The translations under genes and the position numbers were made by a program. A DNA stretch of 64,000 nucleotides from an uncultured Oscillospiraceae bacterium (GTDB lineage Bacteria; Bacillota; Clostridia; Oscillospirales; Oscillospiraceae): positions 62,001-126,000 of the forward strand of contig CAKULE010000004.1 in assembly GCA_934667095.1 (NCBI GenBank), given 5' to 3'. The stretch's first letter is position 1. Every line of letters begins with the position of its first letter. Of this stretch, positions 52,346-61,935 are shown one piece after another. The notes beneath the pieces were generated by a model. That model was given only the letters and a program-made list of their open reading frames with translations, did not search any database and was not told the origin of the DNA.

Positions 52346-53614
52346 TTACACGATCTGGCCCAGATACTCCACGTTGACGTTGGTGACGGTGGGCGCAGTC
52401 TTGGTGTTGTTGGAGACCTCGATCTCGCCGTCCAGCATGCCCTTCACCAGAGCCTTGTAGTCCTCCTGGGTGAACTTGCCCTCGACCCACTGAGTGGACT
52501 CCATGGGGATCTGGACATAGTTCAGGGTGGGATCCTCGCTGACCAGGCCCAGAGTGGCGATCTTGCCGACGTAGGCGCCCCAGTTATCATTGTTGATGAT
52601 GTCGTTCAGGGTGTCATAGGTGGCGGGATAGAGACCCTTCATGGCGGAGGTGACGGTCAGATCCAGGTACTCGCTGGCGTGCTCCTCGCCGCCGGCGTAC
52701 AGGGCGATGACGCCAGCCTGGTCCACGTCGACGCCGATGACCTTGGCGCCCTCGACCTTTTTGGCCGCGTCAACAGCGGAGGTGTAGATGCCGCCGCCGC
52801 AGGCGAAGACGATCTCGGTGCCAGTGCCGTACCAGGTGTCCATCACGGCGGTGATGTCGGCAGTGCCGTAGAACAGGCCGCCGTAGATGTACTTCAGGTC
52901 AACAGTGATGTCCATGTCCTTGGCAGCGGCGTCAACGCCCTGGACAAAGCCATAGCCATAACGGACAACAGCGGGAACAGCCATGCCGCCCAGGAAGCCC
53001 AGCTTGGTGTAGCCCAGCTTGACGGCAGCGTAGCCGGCCATGTAGCCGCAGAGCTCTTCCTGATACACGCAGCAGTAAACGTTGCTCATGTCGAAGTACT
53101 TGGACAGATCCCAGTTGTCAGCGTCGAAGTCATACTTCTCGCCGGCGTTGGCAACGGCAGTCTCCAGCAGGTCGCCCTTGGCGACGTCCAGAGCGAAGAA
53201 CTTCACGTCGGGATACTCGGGAGCGGCCTCAACGATGGCGCCGCCGAAGGCGTAGCCGGGCATGACAATGATGTTGTAGCCGTCGTTCACGGCCTTCTCG
53301 ATCATGGCCACACGGTCGGGAGTGGTGTCACCGGCGGGCTTGAAGTAGGTGAACTCGATGCCGTTGGCATTGCAGAAGTCCTGGCAGGCCTCGTAGGTGG
53401 TCTGGTTGAAGGACTGGTCGGTGATGTCGCCGTAGTCGGTGATCATAGCGACCTTGTAGTCGCTGGTAGCGGGCTGCTTGTCAGTAGGCTCGACGGACTC
53501 AGAGGGGTTCACGGACGGAGAGGGATTGGTGCTCTCGGTGGGCTTGTTGTTGCTGCAGGCCACAAGAGAGAAGACCATCAGCATCGCCAGCAGCAGAGCG
53601 GCAAACTTTTTCAT
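52346..53614 (-). CDS. BMP-family nucleoside-binding lipoprotein
   Basis: A substrate-binding lipoprotein of the BMP/PnrA family, which captures purine nucleosides for ABC import. The 422-residue product has signal and lipobox (ALLLAMLMVFSLVAC), a Ser/Pro linker, and the fold start KVAMITDYGDITDQSFNQ with the ligand Asp, then IVFACGGGIYTSAVDAA near 275 and GVDVDQAG. No ABC ATPase or permease is adjacent. deoC follows upstream in the same direction, fitting nucleoside use. Confidence 0.88.
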   Translation of the reverse strand: MKKFAALLLAMLMVFSLVACSNNKPTESTNPSPSVNPSESVEPTDKQPATSDYKVAMITDYGDITDQSFNQTTYEACQDFCNANGIEFTYFKPAGDTTPDRVAMIEKAVNDGYNIIVMPGYAFGGAIVEAAPEYPDVKFFALDVAKGDLLETAVANAGEKYDFDADNWDLSKYFDMSNVYCCVYQEELCGYMAGYAAVKLGYTKLGFLGGMAVPAVVRYGYGFVQGVDAAAKDMDITVDLKYIYGGLFYGTADITAVMDTWYGTGTEIVFACGGGIYTSAVDAAKKVEGAKVIGVDVDQAGVIALYAGGEEHASEYLDLTVTSAMKGLYPATYDTLNDIINNDNWGAYVGKIATLGLVSEDPTLNYVQIPMESTQWVEGKFTQEDYKALVKGMLDGEIEVSNNTKTAPTVTNVNVEYLGQIV

Positions 53615-53688
53615 GGGAAGAACATCCTTTCTTTCATATTTTGAACAAGGGCTGTTTCAAAGGCAAGCTGCCCATAGTTCCAAAGGTT

Positions 53689-53717
53689 ATTATAGATTGT
53701 CCGCGAGGAAAAAACAA
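53689..53717 (-). promoter_or_regulatory. Sigma-A promoter of the BMP lipoprotein gene
   Basis: Read leftward: TTGTTT, 17 nt, TATAAT, lying between deoC and the lipoprotein gene, so the latter can be expressed alone. Confidence 0.7.
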
Positions 53718-53744
53718 GTTAGATTCGCAAAGATTTCAAAGTTC

Positions 53745-54401
53745 TCACAAATTCTGCGTTTTGACCAATTTAACGATCCTGCTGGTTCCAAGCCGGTCCG
53801 CGCCCAGCGCGATGAAGTCCTCCGCGTCCTGCAGGCTGGAGATACCGCCGGCGGCCTTGATCTTCACGTGGGGAGCCACGTGGGCCTTGAAGAGGGCCAC
53901 GTCCTCCCGGGTGGCGCCGGCAGTGGAGAAGCCGGTGGAGGTCTTAATGTAGTCCGCGCCGCTCTCGGACACGATGCGGCACAGCTCCACCTTCTCCGGG
54001 TCGGTGAGCAGGCAGGTCTCAATAATGACCTTTAGCACCAGTTTGCCGCAGGCGGCCTTCACGGCCTTGATCTCGGCCAGCAGGTCATCCCAGCGGCAGT
54101 CCTTCACCCAGCCGATGTTGATGACCATGTCGATCTCCTTGGCCCCGTTGGCGATGGCGTCCTTGGTCTCAAAGACCTTCACGGCGGTGGTGGAGTAGCC
54201 GTTAGGGAAGCCGATGACGGTGCAGACGGGCATCTTGTCCCCCAGATACTCCGCCGCCTGCTTCACATAGCTGGCAGGGATGCAGACGCTGGCGCAGCCG
54301 TAGGTCACAGCATCGTCACAGATCTGCTTGATCTCCGCCCAAGTGGCACCCTGCTGAAGCAGGGTGTGGTCTACCTTTGCGAGAATGTTCCGAACGTCCA
54401 T
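53745..54401 (-). CDS. deoC: Deoxyribose-phosphate aldolase
   Basis: Splits 2-deoxyribose-5-phosphate into acetaldehyde and glyceraldehyde-3-phosphate in deoxynucleoside breakdown. The 218-residue product has Asp in KVDHTLL, the Lys of [12 protein letters not shown] and the Schiff-base Lys of YIKTSTGF near 159, and GADRLGTS at the end. Next to the BMP nucleoside-binding lipoprotein. Confidence 0.95.
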   Translation of the reverse strand: MDVRNILAKVDHTLLQQGATWAEIKQICDDAVTYGCASVCIPASYVKQAAEYLGDKMPVCTVIGFPNGYSTTAVKVFETKDAIANGAKEIDMVINIGWVKDCRWDDLLAEIKAVKAACGKLVLKVIIETCLLTDPEKVELCRIVSESGADYIKTSTGFSTAGATREDVALFKAHVAPHVKIKAAGGISSLQDAEDFIALGADRLGTSRIVKLVKTQNL

Positions 54402-54424
54402 TTCGATTCACCTCATATTCAAAT

Positions 54425-55585
54425 TCAGCGGTCCAGCAGGCGGGCCACGGCCGTTCTCCTGACCTTCATGGCACTTTTGGGGCAGAACTCCTGACAGCAG
54501 AAGCACCGGATGCATTTCCTGCGGTCAATGACGGGATAGCCGCCCCGCATGGCGATGGCCTTACCCGGGCAGACGTCCCGGCACTGTCCGCAGCCCACAC
54601 ACGCCCGGCGCTCCACCACCGGGCGCTGCGACAGCAGCTTGTCCAGCAGCGCACCGGTGAGCTGGCTGCTCAAGTGCTTGCCGTCACCGCGGAAAAGATG
54701 GCTGTTCCCGGTAATAATCCGCTTAAAATCAGGAACTGTAAAGTCGTTTAGTCTGCCGGAGATGTTCAGCTCATCCACAGTCTCCGGGATAAGCCCGCGC
54801 TCCAGCGCGGCCTCCAGCGTAGGGACCTCGGCCCGCTCCAGCCCAATGAGGGCGGCGCAGGCCAGATCCACCCGATGTGGACTCTCCCCCGCCGCCAGCA
54901 GGCCCATGTATCGGGGCGTGCCGCCGGTGGGGCCGTTGCCCTCCATACACTCCACCGCGTCCACGACAGTAAGCCGTGGCTTGAAGTACTCATCGAGATC
55001 CACGATCATCCGGGCAAAGTCCCGCGGATCCGGATAGCGGAAGTGATATTCCGGCTTCATCGTCCCCGGAATCGCTCCAAACATGTTTTTTGCGCCGCAG
55101 GACATGGCCATCATGCCGTGAGTCTTGAGCTTACAGACATTGATGATGGCGTCTACATCCTCCAGCCATGCAGTGCAGCGGAACTCCCGGCACACCCGGC
55201 CTTCCGGGTAATGGACCTCCCGCTCTTCAAAGCTCCGGTTCAGGCGGCCGCCGCTCTGCTCTACCGCCTTCATGCCCGCGGCGGCATAGACCCGGTTGAC
55301 ATAGGCGGCGGTATACAGCCCGCCGGGGCTGTCCCCCACCACGACCTCTGTACCAAGGGCGGCGAGCTTCTCTGTCAGGGCGCACAGCACCGCGGGATGG
55401 GTGGTGGCAGCACGCTCCGGCTTCAGGAAGCTGACCAGATTGGCCTTCAGAGCGATCCGCATGCCGGGTTTGACCCAGCTCAGACCGCCCAGCGGCTCCA
55501 GTGCCCGGTCCAGCGCCGCTGCCACTGTCTCCGGCGCATAGTTGGCACAGGGAGTCAAGACCACGTCAGGGCCCATGGGACTCAC
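54425..55585 (-). CDS. DUF362 protein with C-terminal 2[4Fe-4S] ferredoxin domain
   Basis: The 386-residue product has a DUF362 domain (about 1-300, with ALKANLVSFL and the LKTHGMMAMSCGAKNMFG segment) followed by two cluster motifs, CVGCGQCRDVCPGKA and CIRCFCCQEFCP, near 325-370. Such proteins are frequent in anaerobes and presumably transfer electrons, but no reaction is known. It starts after the terminator of the ispH-rpsA gene. Confidence 0.85.
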   Translation of the reverse strand: MSPMGPDVVLTPCANYAPETVAAALDRALEPLGGLSWVKPGMRIALKANLVSFLKPERAATTHPAVLCALTEKLAALGTEVVVGDSPGGLYTAAYVNRVYAAAGMKAVEQSGGRLNRSFEEREVHYPEGRVCREFRCTAWLEDVDAIINVCKLKTHGMMAMSCGAKNMFGAIPGTMKPEYHFRYPDPRDFARMIVDLDEYFKPRLTVVDAVECMEGNGPTGGTPRYMGLLAAGESPHRVDLACAALIGLERAEVPTLEAALERGLIPETVDELNISGRLNDFTVPDFKRIITGNSHLFRGDGKHLSSQLTGALLDKLLSQRPVVERRACVGCGQCRDVCPGKAIAMRGGYPVIDRRKCIRCFCCQEFCPKSAMKVRRTAVARLLDR

Positions 55586-55597
55586 CTCCCATTCAGC

Positions 55598-55629
55598 AAA
55601 AAAGCTGCCGCGCAGGCGGCAGCTTTTTT
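55598..55629. terminator. Terminator after ispH-rpsA
   Basis: AAAAAAGCTGCCGC pairs with GCGGCAGCTTTTTT, loop GCAG. Symmetrical, so active in both directions. Confidence 0.9.
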
Positions 55630-55639
55630 GATTTTTGAA

Positions 55640-57586
55640 TTACTCCTCGACAGGGGCAGTCTCCTCAGCGGGAGCAGCGTCGTCCAGCAGCGCACGCATG
55701 GACAGAGAAACCTTCTTGTTCTCGTTGTCGATGGCAATGATCTTGGCATCCACGATCTGGCCCTCAGAGAGGACATCGCCGGGCTTGTCGATGCGGTGAT
55801 CGGCGATTTGGGAGATGTGGATCAGACCATCCACGCCGGGGACGATCTCGGCGAAGGCGCCGAAGGTCATCAGCTTCACGATGCGCACGGGGGCCACATC
55901 GCCCACGGCGTACTTGGTGGTGAAGACGGTCCAGGGCTCCTGAGAGTGGTCCTTCATACCCAGAGAGATCTTCTTCTTCTCGGGATCGAAGGAGATGACG
56001 TACACATCCACTTCGTCGCCCACGGAGACGACCTCGGCGGGGTTCTTGATGCGGGACCAGGACAGCTCGGAAATGTGGACCATGCCGTCCACGCCGCCGA
56101 TGTCCACGAAGACACCGTAGGAAGTCAGGCTCTTGACCACGCCCTTGTAGTGCTTGCCCACCTCGATGTTCTGCCACAGCTCAGCGGAAGCAGCGGCACG
56201 GGCCTCAGCGGCCACGGCACGGATGGAGCCCACCACGCGGCGGCGGGCACGGTTGACCTCGGTGATACGCAGCTTGACATGCTCCTTCAGCATGCTGGAC
56301 AGGTCGGCACCGCGGGGCTGGCCAGACTGAGAGGCAGGAATGAACACGCGCACACCCTTGACGCTGGCCACCAGGCCGCCCTTGTTCTCCTCGGTGATCA
56401 CGCCCTCGAGCACTTCCTTGCTCTCCACGGCGTTCTCGATGGTCTCCCAGTTCTTGGCGGCGTCCAGACGCTTCTTGGACAGCTTGACGAGGCAGTCGCG
56501 GTCGCTGACCAGCATGACATAGCACTCGATCTCGTCTCCGACCTTGCAGATGTCCTCCACCTTGACGCTGGGATCGTCGCTCAGCTCGTCCAGCGCGATG
56601 TAGCCGGGGTACTTGATGCCAAGCTCGACCTGAACCTCAGTCGGCGTGATCGCAACCACAGTACCAGTGACCTTATCCCCCGTATTCAAAGTTTTGAACG
56701 ACTCCTCCAGCATTTCCGCGAAGGACTGTTCAATCTCCATAATCTCGTCGCTCATTTTGTTGTAGACCTCCTTTATTATCCACTCCGGCGTGGATGCGCC
56801 GGCAGTGATGCCAAGTATCCTGACGCCCCGGAACTGTTCCCGGGTCAGCTTGTCCGCCCGCTCCGTCTGGATGACGAAGGGGCAGCAACTCTCGCAGAGC
56901 TGAGTCAGCCGTTTTGTATTGGAGCTTTTGGGATCGCCGATCACAATCACGGCGTCACAACAGCGTGCCAATTCCAGAGCCTCTGATTGACGCTTGGACG
57001 TAGCACCACATATTGTATCAAAAAATTCTGCGTTTGTACACACTTTTTTTGCGGCTTCCACGCATTTTTCCCAATTTGCCCGAATGGCCGTGGTTTGAGA
57101 CACGAATGTCAGCGGCTGAACGGCCAATTCAGGCCGTTTTTGCAGTACAGCCTCCAGCTCTTCCCCGCTGGAGACCACAATCCCTGTGGCTGTACAGCCG
57201 ACAATGCCAATGATCTCCGGGTGGGCGGCGTCGCCGACCACCACCGGGATGCGCCCGGCGGCCTCCGCCTGCCGGACTACGTCGTGGATGTGGGCTACGT
57301 TGGGACAGGTGGCGTCCAGCACGGTGCAGCTGCGCGCTGCCAGCGCCGCATAGGTGGAGTCCGGTTCACCATGGGCACGGATGAGCACCCGTGCTCCCTC
57401 CGGGATCTCCTGCGGGGCAGCTACCGTCACCGCCCCCAGCTCCTCCAGCAGGCGGATCACGTGGTCGTTGTGCGTGATGCTCCCCAGCAGGTAGACCGGG
57501 CCGTCCTGCGCCGCCTGCCGGGCCATCTCCACCGCCCGGCGCACGCCGTAACAGAAGCCGGCGGTCTTTGCCAGCAGGATGTTCAT
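55640..57586 (-). CDS. ispH: IspH-ribosomal protein S1 fusion
   Basis: One 648-residue chain joins HMBPP reductase of the MEP isoprenoid pathway with S1 RNA-binding repeats, an arrangement known from Clostridia. The IspH part (1-280) keeps the three cluster cysteines (GFCYGVRRAVE near 12, DATCPNVAHIH near 95, TICGATSKRQ near 192). Four S1 domains follow from about 300 to 628 (e.g. GVVKSLTSYGVFVDIGGVDG). It heads a run of overlapping genes with plsC, cmk and the HI0933 gene upstream. Confidence 0.95.
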   Translation of the reverse strand: MNILLAKTAGFCYGVRRAVEMARQAAQDGPVYLLGSITHNDHVIRLLEELGAVTVAAPQEIPEGARVLIRAHGEPDSTYAALAARSCTVLDATCPNVAHIHDVVRQAEAAGRIPVVVGDAAHPEIIGIVGCTATGIVVSSGEELEAVLQKRPELAVQPLTFVSQTTAIRANWEKCVEAAKKVCTNAEFFDTICGATSKRQSEALELARCCDAVIVIGDPKSSNTKRLTQLCESCCPFVIQTERADKLTREQFRGVRILGITAGASTPEWIIKEVYNKMSDEIMEIEQSFAEMLEESFKTLNTGDKVTGTVVAITPTEVQVELGIKYPGYIALDELSDDPSVKVEDICKVGDEIECYVMLVSDRDCLVKLSKKRLDAAKNWETIENAVESKEVLEGVITEENKGGLVASVKGVRVFIPASQSGQPRGADLSSMLKEHVKLRITEVNRARRRVVGSIRAVAAEARAAASAELWQNIEVGKHYKGVVKSLTSYGVFVDIGGVDGMVHISELSWSRIKNPAEVVSVGDEVDVYVISFDPEKKKISLGMKDHSQEPWTVFTTKYAVGDVAPVRIVKLMTFGAFAEIVPGVDGLIHISQIADHRIDKPGDVLSEGQIVDAKIIAIDNENKKVSLSMRALLDDAAPAEETAPVEE

Positions 57587-58176
57587 ACCGTCTCCCCCAT
57601 CCGGTAGATGCGTACCATCAGGTCGTCCGTGATGGCACGGCTCTCCTCCGGGGTCACCTTGTTGCCCTTGACCTCCGGGCGATAGGGCTCGCCGAAGACA
57701 AGACGTGTGGGGCGGAAGATCCGCTTTTTCCGCTCGATAAAAACCGGCAGCAGCACGGCGTTGGCCCGCACGGTCATGACCGCCGCACCGGTGTGGGCCT
57801 CAACCGTCTGCCCCTCTTTGACCCGGGTCCCCTCGGGGAAAATGAGCAGCCGCTCCCCACCGCGGAGGACCCGCAGGCTCTCTTTATAGGCAGACACGTC
57901 GGCCAACCCCCGCTTTACCGGGATCATGCCGGCCTTTCTCAGCAGCCATCCCAGCACCGGGATGGAAAACAGCTCCGCCTTTGCCATGATGTGCAGCTGC
58001 CGCTTGCGGCCCATGGCACAGAGAATATAGAGCGGGTCCAGCAAGGACGAGTGGTTGGCGCACAGCATCACGCCGCCCCCCTCCGGGATATTCTCTCCGC
58101 CGATGATGCGCCACGGCAGAAATACCTTCATCAGCGCCCAGAAGATCGGGTAGATCGTGTGGTAGAATTTATTCAA
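57583..58176 (-). CDS. plsC: 1-acyl-sn-glycerol-3-phosphate acyltransferase
   Basis: Makes phosphatidic acid from lysophosphatidic acid. The 197-residue product has the acyltransferase block I CANHSSLLDPLY (HxxxxD) near 38 and block III IFPEGTRVKEGQ near 118, with an N-terminal hydrophobic segment. Overlaps cmk and ispH-rpsA by 4 nt each, the conserved cmk-plsC-ispH-rpsA order of Clostridia. Confidence 0.94.
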   Translation of the reverse strand: MNKFYHTIYPIFWALMKVFLPWRIIGGENIPEGGGVMLCANHSSLLDPLYILCAMGRKRQLHIMAKAELFSIPVLGWLLRKAGMIPVKRGLADVSAYKESLRVLRGGERLLIFPEGTRVKEGQTVEAHTGAAVMTVRANAVLLPVFIERKKRIFRPTRLVFGEPYRPEVKGNKVTPEESRAITDDLMVRIYRMGETV

Positions 58177-58871
58177 CCCTGCTCCTCCTTTGACTTGAGG
58201 TCCAGCCGGTCCGTGACGATCCCGGTCAGCAGGCGCAGGCTCGCTTCCAGATCAATACCGGAGGTGTCCGCCAACACGGCATCCTCCGCCCGGCGCAGAG
58301 GGGCAGTCTCCCGCTCCATATCCCGGCGATCACGGTCGATCACATCCTGCAGCACCTGCTCATAGTCCACTTCCTGCCCCCGCTGCTTCAGCTCCAGACA
58401 GCGGCGGCGGGCCCGGTCAGCGGCGTCTGCGGTGAGATAGATCTTCAGGTCGGCGGCGGGCAGAACTACGGTACCGATGTCCCTACCATCCATGATGACG
58501 CTGTGGGTCCGGGCTAAAGAGCGCTGCATCTCCAGCAGAAAGTCCCGCACAGCGGGAATGGCGGAGACCTTGGAGGCTCCGGTGGAGACCTCGTTGCGGC
58601 GGATGGCCTCACTCACGTCCTCCCCCGCCAGATACATGTGCTGGAGCCCGTCGTCGCCATAGGCCAGCCGGATATCCAGCTCTGGCAGCATGGCTTTCAC
58701 CTCGGCAGGGTCAGCAGGATCCAGCCCCCGGCGGAGGGCGGCCAGCGCCACTGTACGGTAGATAGCCCCGGTATCCACGTAGAGCAGGCCGAACTCATGG
58801 GCCAGCATCCGGGCCAGCGTGGATTTTCCCGCCCCGGAGGGACCGTCAATGGCGATACTGTAATGCTTCAT
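58173..58871 (-). CDS. cmk: Cytidylate kinase
   Basis: Phosphorylates CMP and dCMP. The 232-residue product has the P-loop IDGPSGAGKSTLAR near 8, DTGAIYRTVAL near 32 and DGRDIGTVVLP near 138, all typical. It overlaps plsC and abuts the HI0933 gene, forming one transcription unit. Confidence 0.95.
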   Translation of the reverse strand: MKHYSIAIDGPSGAGKSTLARMLAHEFGLLYVDTGAIYRTVALAALRRGLDPADPAEVKAMLPELDIRLAYGDDGLQHMYLAGEDVSEAIRRNEVSTGASKVSAIPAVRDFLLEMQRSLARTHSVIMDGRDIGTVVLPAADLKIYLTADAADRARRRCLELKQRGQEVDYEQVLQDVIDRDRRDMERETAPLRRAEDAVLADTSGIDLEASLRLLTGIVTDRLDLKSKEEQG

Positions 58872-60128
58872 CTATGATTCCTCCCCAAGGGAATGGGCCG
58901 CGGTCAGACCGGCCGCCCGGCCGGTGGACCATGCGATCTGCAGGTTGAAGCCGCCGGTGTAGCCGTCCACATCCAGAAGTTCTCCGGCAAAATAGAGCCC
59001 CTTCACCAGCTTGGACTCCATGGTACCCGGGTCTATCTGAGTGGTCTTGACCCCACCGGCAGTGATAATGGCCTCGTCAATGGGTCTCGGTCCGATGAGC
59101 GGGATCGTAAAGTCCTTCAAAACTTCCAGCAGGCGGCGGCGCTGCTCTCGCCGCAGGTCCCGGACCTTCAGAGTCTGGGGCACCCCGGTACGCTCCGCAA
59201 CGACCGGGATCATGGACTGGGGCACCAGCCCGCCCAGCACCGTAGAATAGTTCTGGTTGGCCCGCTCTTCAAAGTCCCGCAGGAGCCGGGCCTCCAGCTT
59301 TCCCTCATCCAGTGCGGGCTTCAGATCGATATGGGCGGTATAGGACCGCTTGGAAAAGTCCATGTGGGCAGAGGCCGACAGCACCAGCGGACCGGACAGG
59401 CCAAAGTGGGTGAACAGCAGCTCTCCCTGCTCCCGGTAGACCGTCTTACCCCGGTCATCCTTCACCCGCAGCTCCACATTTCGAAGGGAGAGCCCCTGCA
59501 TCCGCGGGCAGCAGTCATCCCCGGACTCAAGCGGCACCAGCGAGGGACGGATGGGGGTCACGGTGTGCCCCGTCTCCTCCGCCAGCCGATAGCCGTCGCC
59601 AGTGGAGCCAGTGCGGGGATAGGAGGCCCCGCCGGTGGCGAGAATCACCGCAGCCGCCTGCAGGGAACCGTGCTCCGTCCGGACTCCGGTCACATGTCCG
59701 CCGCTCACTTCGATTGCCGTGATGTGGTCCTGCAGCAGCTCCACCCCAAGGCGGCGCATGCGGAAAAAGAGTGCATCCACCACGTCGGCCGCCCGGTCTG
59801 ATTGGGGAAAAACCCGGCCGCCCCGCTCTGTTTTCAAGGGAACGCCAAGTCCTTCAAAAAATCTCATTGCATCCTGCGGCGTAAATCGGCTGTAAGTGCT
59901 GTAAAGGAACTTTCCATTACGGGGAACCGAGGCAAAAAAGGTATCCCTGTCACAGTTGTTGGTGAGGTTGCAGCGGCCCTTCCCGGTAATGTACAGCTTG
60001 CGGCCAACCTTTTCGTTGGGCTCCACCAGCGTAACGGCCGCACCGGCCTCCGCCGCGGAAACAGCCGCCATCATACCGGCGGCTCCACCTCCCGCCACAA
60101 TGATCCGTTCCTTTTGCCCGTTGCTCAT
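58872..60128 (-). CDS. HI0933-family flavoprotein (NAD(P)/FAD-dependent oxidoreductase)
   Basis: A conserved flavoprotein of unknown reaction. The 418-residue product has the FAD-binding VAGGGAAGMMAAVSA near 8, the signature GRKLYITGKGRCNLTNN near 42, LATGGASYP near 150 and the C-terminal TAGGVKTTQIDPGTM plus GYTGGFNLQIAWSTG. I place the start at ATG behind GGGAG; a longer frame upstream lacks a signal. Precedes cmk directly, as in many Clostridia. Confidence 0.88.
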   Translation of the reverse strand: MSNGQKERIIVAGGGAAGMMAAVSAAEAGAAVTLVEPNEKVGRKLYITGKGRCNLTNNCDRDTFFASVPRNGKFLYSTYSRFTPQDAMRFFEGLGVPLKTERGGRVFPQSDRAADVVDALFFRMRRLGVELLQDHITAIEVSGGHVTGVRTEHGSLQAAAVILATGGASYPRTGSTGDGYRLAEETGHTVTPIRPSLVPLESGDDCCPRMQGLSLRNVELRVKDDRGKTVYREQGELLFTHFGLSGPLVLSASAHMDFSKRSYTAHIDLKPALDEGKLEARLLRDFEERANQNYSTVLGGLVPQSMIPVVAERTGVPQTLKVRDLRREQRRRLLEVLKDFTIPLIGPRPIDEAIITAGGVKTTQIDPGTMESKLVKGLYFAGELLDVDGYTGGFNLQIAWSTGRAAGLTAAHSLGEES

Positions 60129-60189
60129 ATCCTGCGCTCCCAAAGCAGTTCGGATCTCCGGAGACCGGAAATCCGAACCTGTTTTTCTC

Positions 60190-61071
60190 TTATTGATGGC
60201 TGCCTCCGTCGTACTCGACCTTTTCATAGACCTGATACTCGTCCCAGATCCGCTCCAGCCGCTGGAAAATGCCCGTGACCTCCGCGGACTTACGGCGGCC
60301 CACCGCCACGATCAGGGCGTTGATCACCGACAGCGGCGCCACCAACGAATCCACAAAGGAGGCCATATCGCTTTTGGCCAGCAGGCGCAGGCTGGCAGTC
60401 TCGTACAGGGGCGACAGCTCGCTGTCCGTCAGGGCAATGACCGTAGCCCCCTGATCCCGGGCGAACTCCATGGCCCGCACGGTGCGGGTGGAGTACCGGG
60501 GGTAACTGATGCCGATGACCACATCCTCCGGGCCCACCCGGAGCATCTGTTCGAACATCTCGCTGGCCAGCGTGGTGCGGACGCAGCGGATATTGTCCAG
60601 CATCAGGTTAAAATAGAAAGCCAGAAAGTCAGACAGGGCGGCGGCGGAGCGCACACCCAGAATGTAGATATTACGGGCGCTCACGATGGCCTCCACCGCC
60701 TGAGCGAACTCCTCCCGGTCGATGCCGTCCAATGACATGCGCAGCTTCTCCATGTCGGAGTGCATCACCGTGGCCAGCACATCCTGATCTCCCAGCCGGT
60801 CGTTGGAGACCTCGATGCGCTGTACGGAGGTGAGCTTGCTGCGGATCATCTCCTGAAGGGCCCGCTGCATGGAAGGGTAACCGTCATAGCCCAATTCGGC
60901 GGCAAAACGCACCACCGTGGACTCGCTGATGTTCACGGTCTGGCCCAGCTTGGCAGCCGTCATAAATGCGGCCTTATCATAGTTATCCAGAATGTACTGG
61001 CCGATGCGGCGCTGGCCCTTGGAAAAGGCTCCCATCCCATCGCGGATGGCACCGAGGATGTCCCTGCTCAT
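60190..61071 (-). CDS. RpiR-family transcriptional regulator (HTH + SIS)
   Basis: The 293-residue product has an N-terminal HTH_6 domain (VNISESTVVRFAAELGYDGY near 45-65) and a C-terminal SIS domain that binds phosphosugars (VIGISYPRYSTRTVRAMEFA, then GATVIALTDS, near 180-215). Such regulators usually control sugar or sugar-acid metabolism; no target operon is adjacent, so its regulon is unknown. Confidence 0.9.
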   Translation of the reverse strand: MSRDILGAIRDGMGAFSKGQRRIGQYILDNYDKAAFMTAAKLGQTVNISESTVVRFAAELGYDGYPSMQRALQEMIRSKLTSVQRIEVSNDRLGDQDVLATVMHSDMEKLRMSLDGIDREEFAQAVEAIVSARNIYILGVRSAAALSDFLAFYFNLMLDNIRCVRTTLASEMFEQMLRVGPEDVVIGISYPRYSTRTVRAMEFARDQGATVIALTDSELSPLYETASLRLLAKSDMASFVDSLVAPLSVINALIVAVGRRKSAEVTGIFQRLERIWDEYQVYEKVEYDGGSHQ

Positions 61072-61227
61072 TGACCCACTTCCATTTCCCCGCCCCGCCG
61101 GGTTCTGCCGCGGCGGAGGGATATTCTCTTGATCAAAGGGCCCCCGCAGGAGCCCTTTGCAATATCATATTCCCTTTTGCGCAAAAATGCAAGTGGATTT
61201 GCAAGCCTTTCTTGCGTTTCCTGCAAG

Positions 61228-61920
61228 TTATGCCTTCAGCTCTTCCACCTCGCTGGGCATCAGGAGTCGCCAGCGGCCCTTTTCCAGTCCGTCCAGCGTC
61301 AGGCTGCCCTCCCTCACCCGGACGAGCCGGGCCACGGTGAGCCCTGCAGCGGCGCACATGCGGCGCACCTGCCGGTTTTTCCCCTGATGGAGCACCACCG
61401 TCAGCCAGCCGGGGGCGGTGCGCTCCACCCGGTCGGCGGTCAGCACCTCGCCATCCACGGTCATGGGCACACGCAGCTGCGGCAGCGCCGCCGCCACATC
61501 CCCGCGCACCCGGACGTGATATTCCTTCTCCACCCCATGAGAGGGATGGGTGAGCCAGTGGGTGAGCTCTCCGTCGTCGGTGAGCAGCAGCAATCCCTCG
61601 GAATCCATGTCCAGCCGCCCCACTGGCCACACCCGGGTCGGGCAGTCCGCCATCAGTTCCGCCACCGTGGGCCGCCCCTGCTCATCAGAGAGGGTGGTCA
61701 CATACCCCCGGGGCTTGTAGAGCACGATATATGTATGGCTGACTGGGGCGGACAGCGGAGTGCCGTCCACCTCCACCCGGTCCCGGCTCAGATCGGCCTT
61801 GCCGCCCACGGCGGCGGGGACGCCGTTCACCGTCACCCGACCCGCGGCGATCCACGCCTCCGCCGTCCGGCGGGAGCACAGCCCCGCCGCCGAGATAAGC
61901 TTTTGCAGACGTTCTTCCAT
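61228..61920 (-). CDS. rluB: Ribosomal large-subunit pseudouridine synthase (RluB/RsuA family)
   Basis: Makes pseudouridine in 23S (or 16S) rRNA. The 230-residue product has an N-terminal S4 domain (MEERLQKLISAAGLCSRRTA) and the catalytic Asp in VGRLDMDSEGLLLLT near 100, then GKNRQVRRMCAAAGL near 188. The choice among RluB, RluE/F and RsuA is not certain from sequence, but RluB is usual next to D,D-carboxypeptidase in Firmicutes. Confidence 0.9.
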   Translation of the reverse strand: MEERLQKLISAAGLCSRRTAEAWIAAGRVTVNGVPAAVGGKADLSRDRVEVDGTPLSAPVSHTYIVLYKPRGYVTTLSDEQGRPTVAELMADCPTRVWPVGRLDMDSEGLLLLTDDGELTHWLTHPSHGVEKEYHVRVRGDVAAALPQLRVPMTVDGEVLTADRVERTAPGWLTVVLHQGKNRQVRRMCAAAGLTVARLVRVREGSLTLDGLEKGRWRLLMPSEVEELKA

Positions 61921-61935
61921 AGTCCTCTCCCCAGT

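Noticed and set aside
54875..56986. 703-codon + frame opposite the DUF362 and ispH-rpsA genes
   Set aside because: Covers the complement of two well-supported genes and the terminator between them; no homology recognised.
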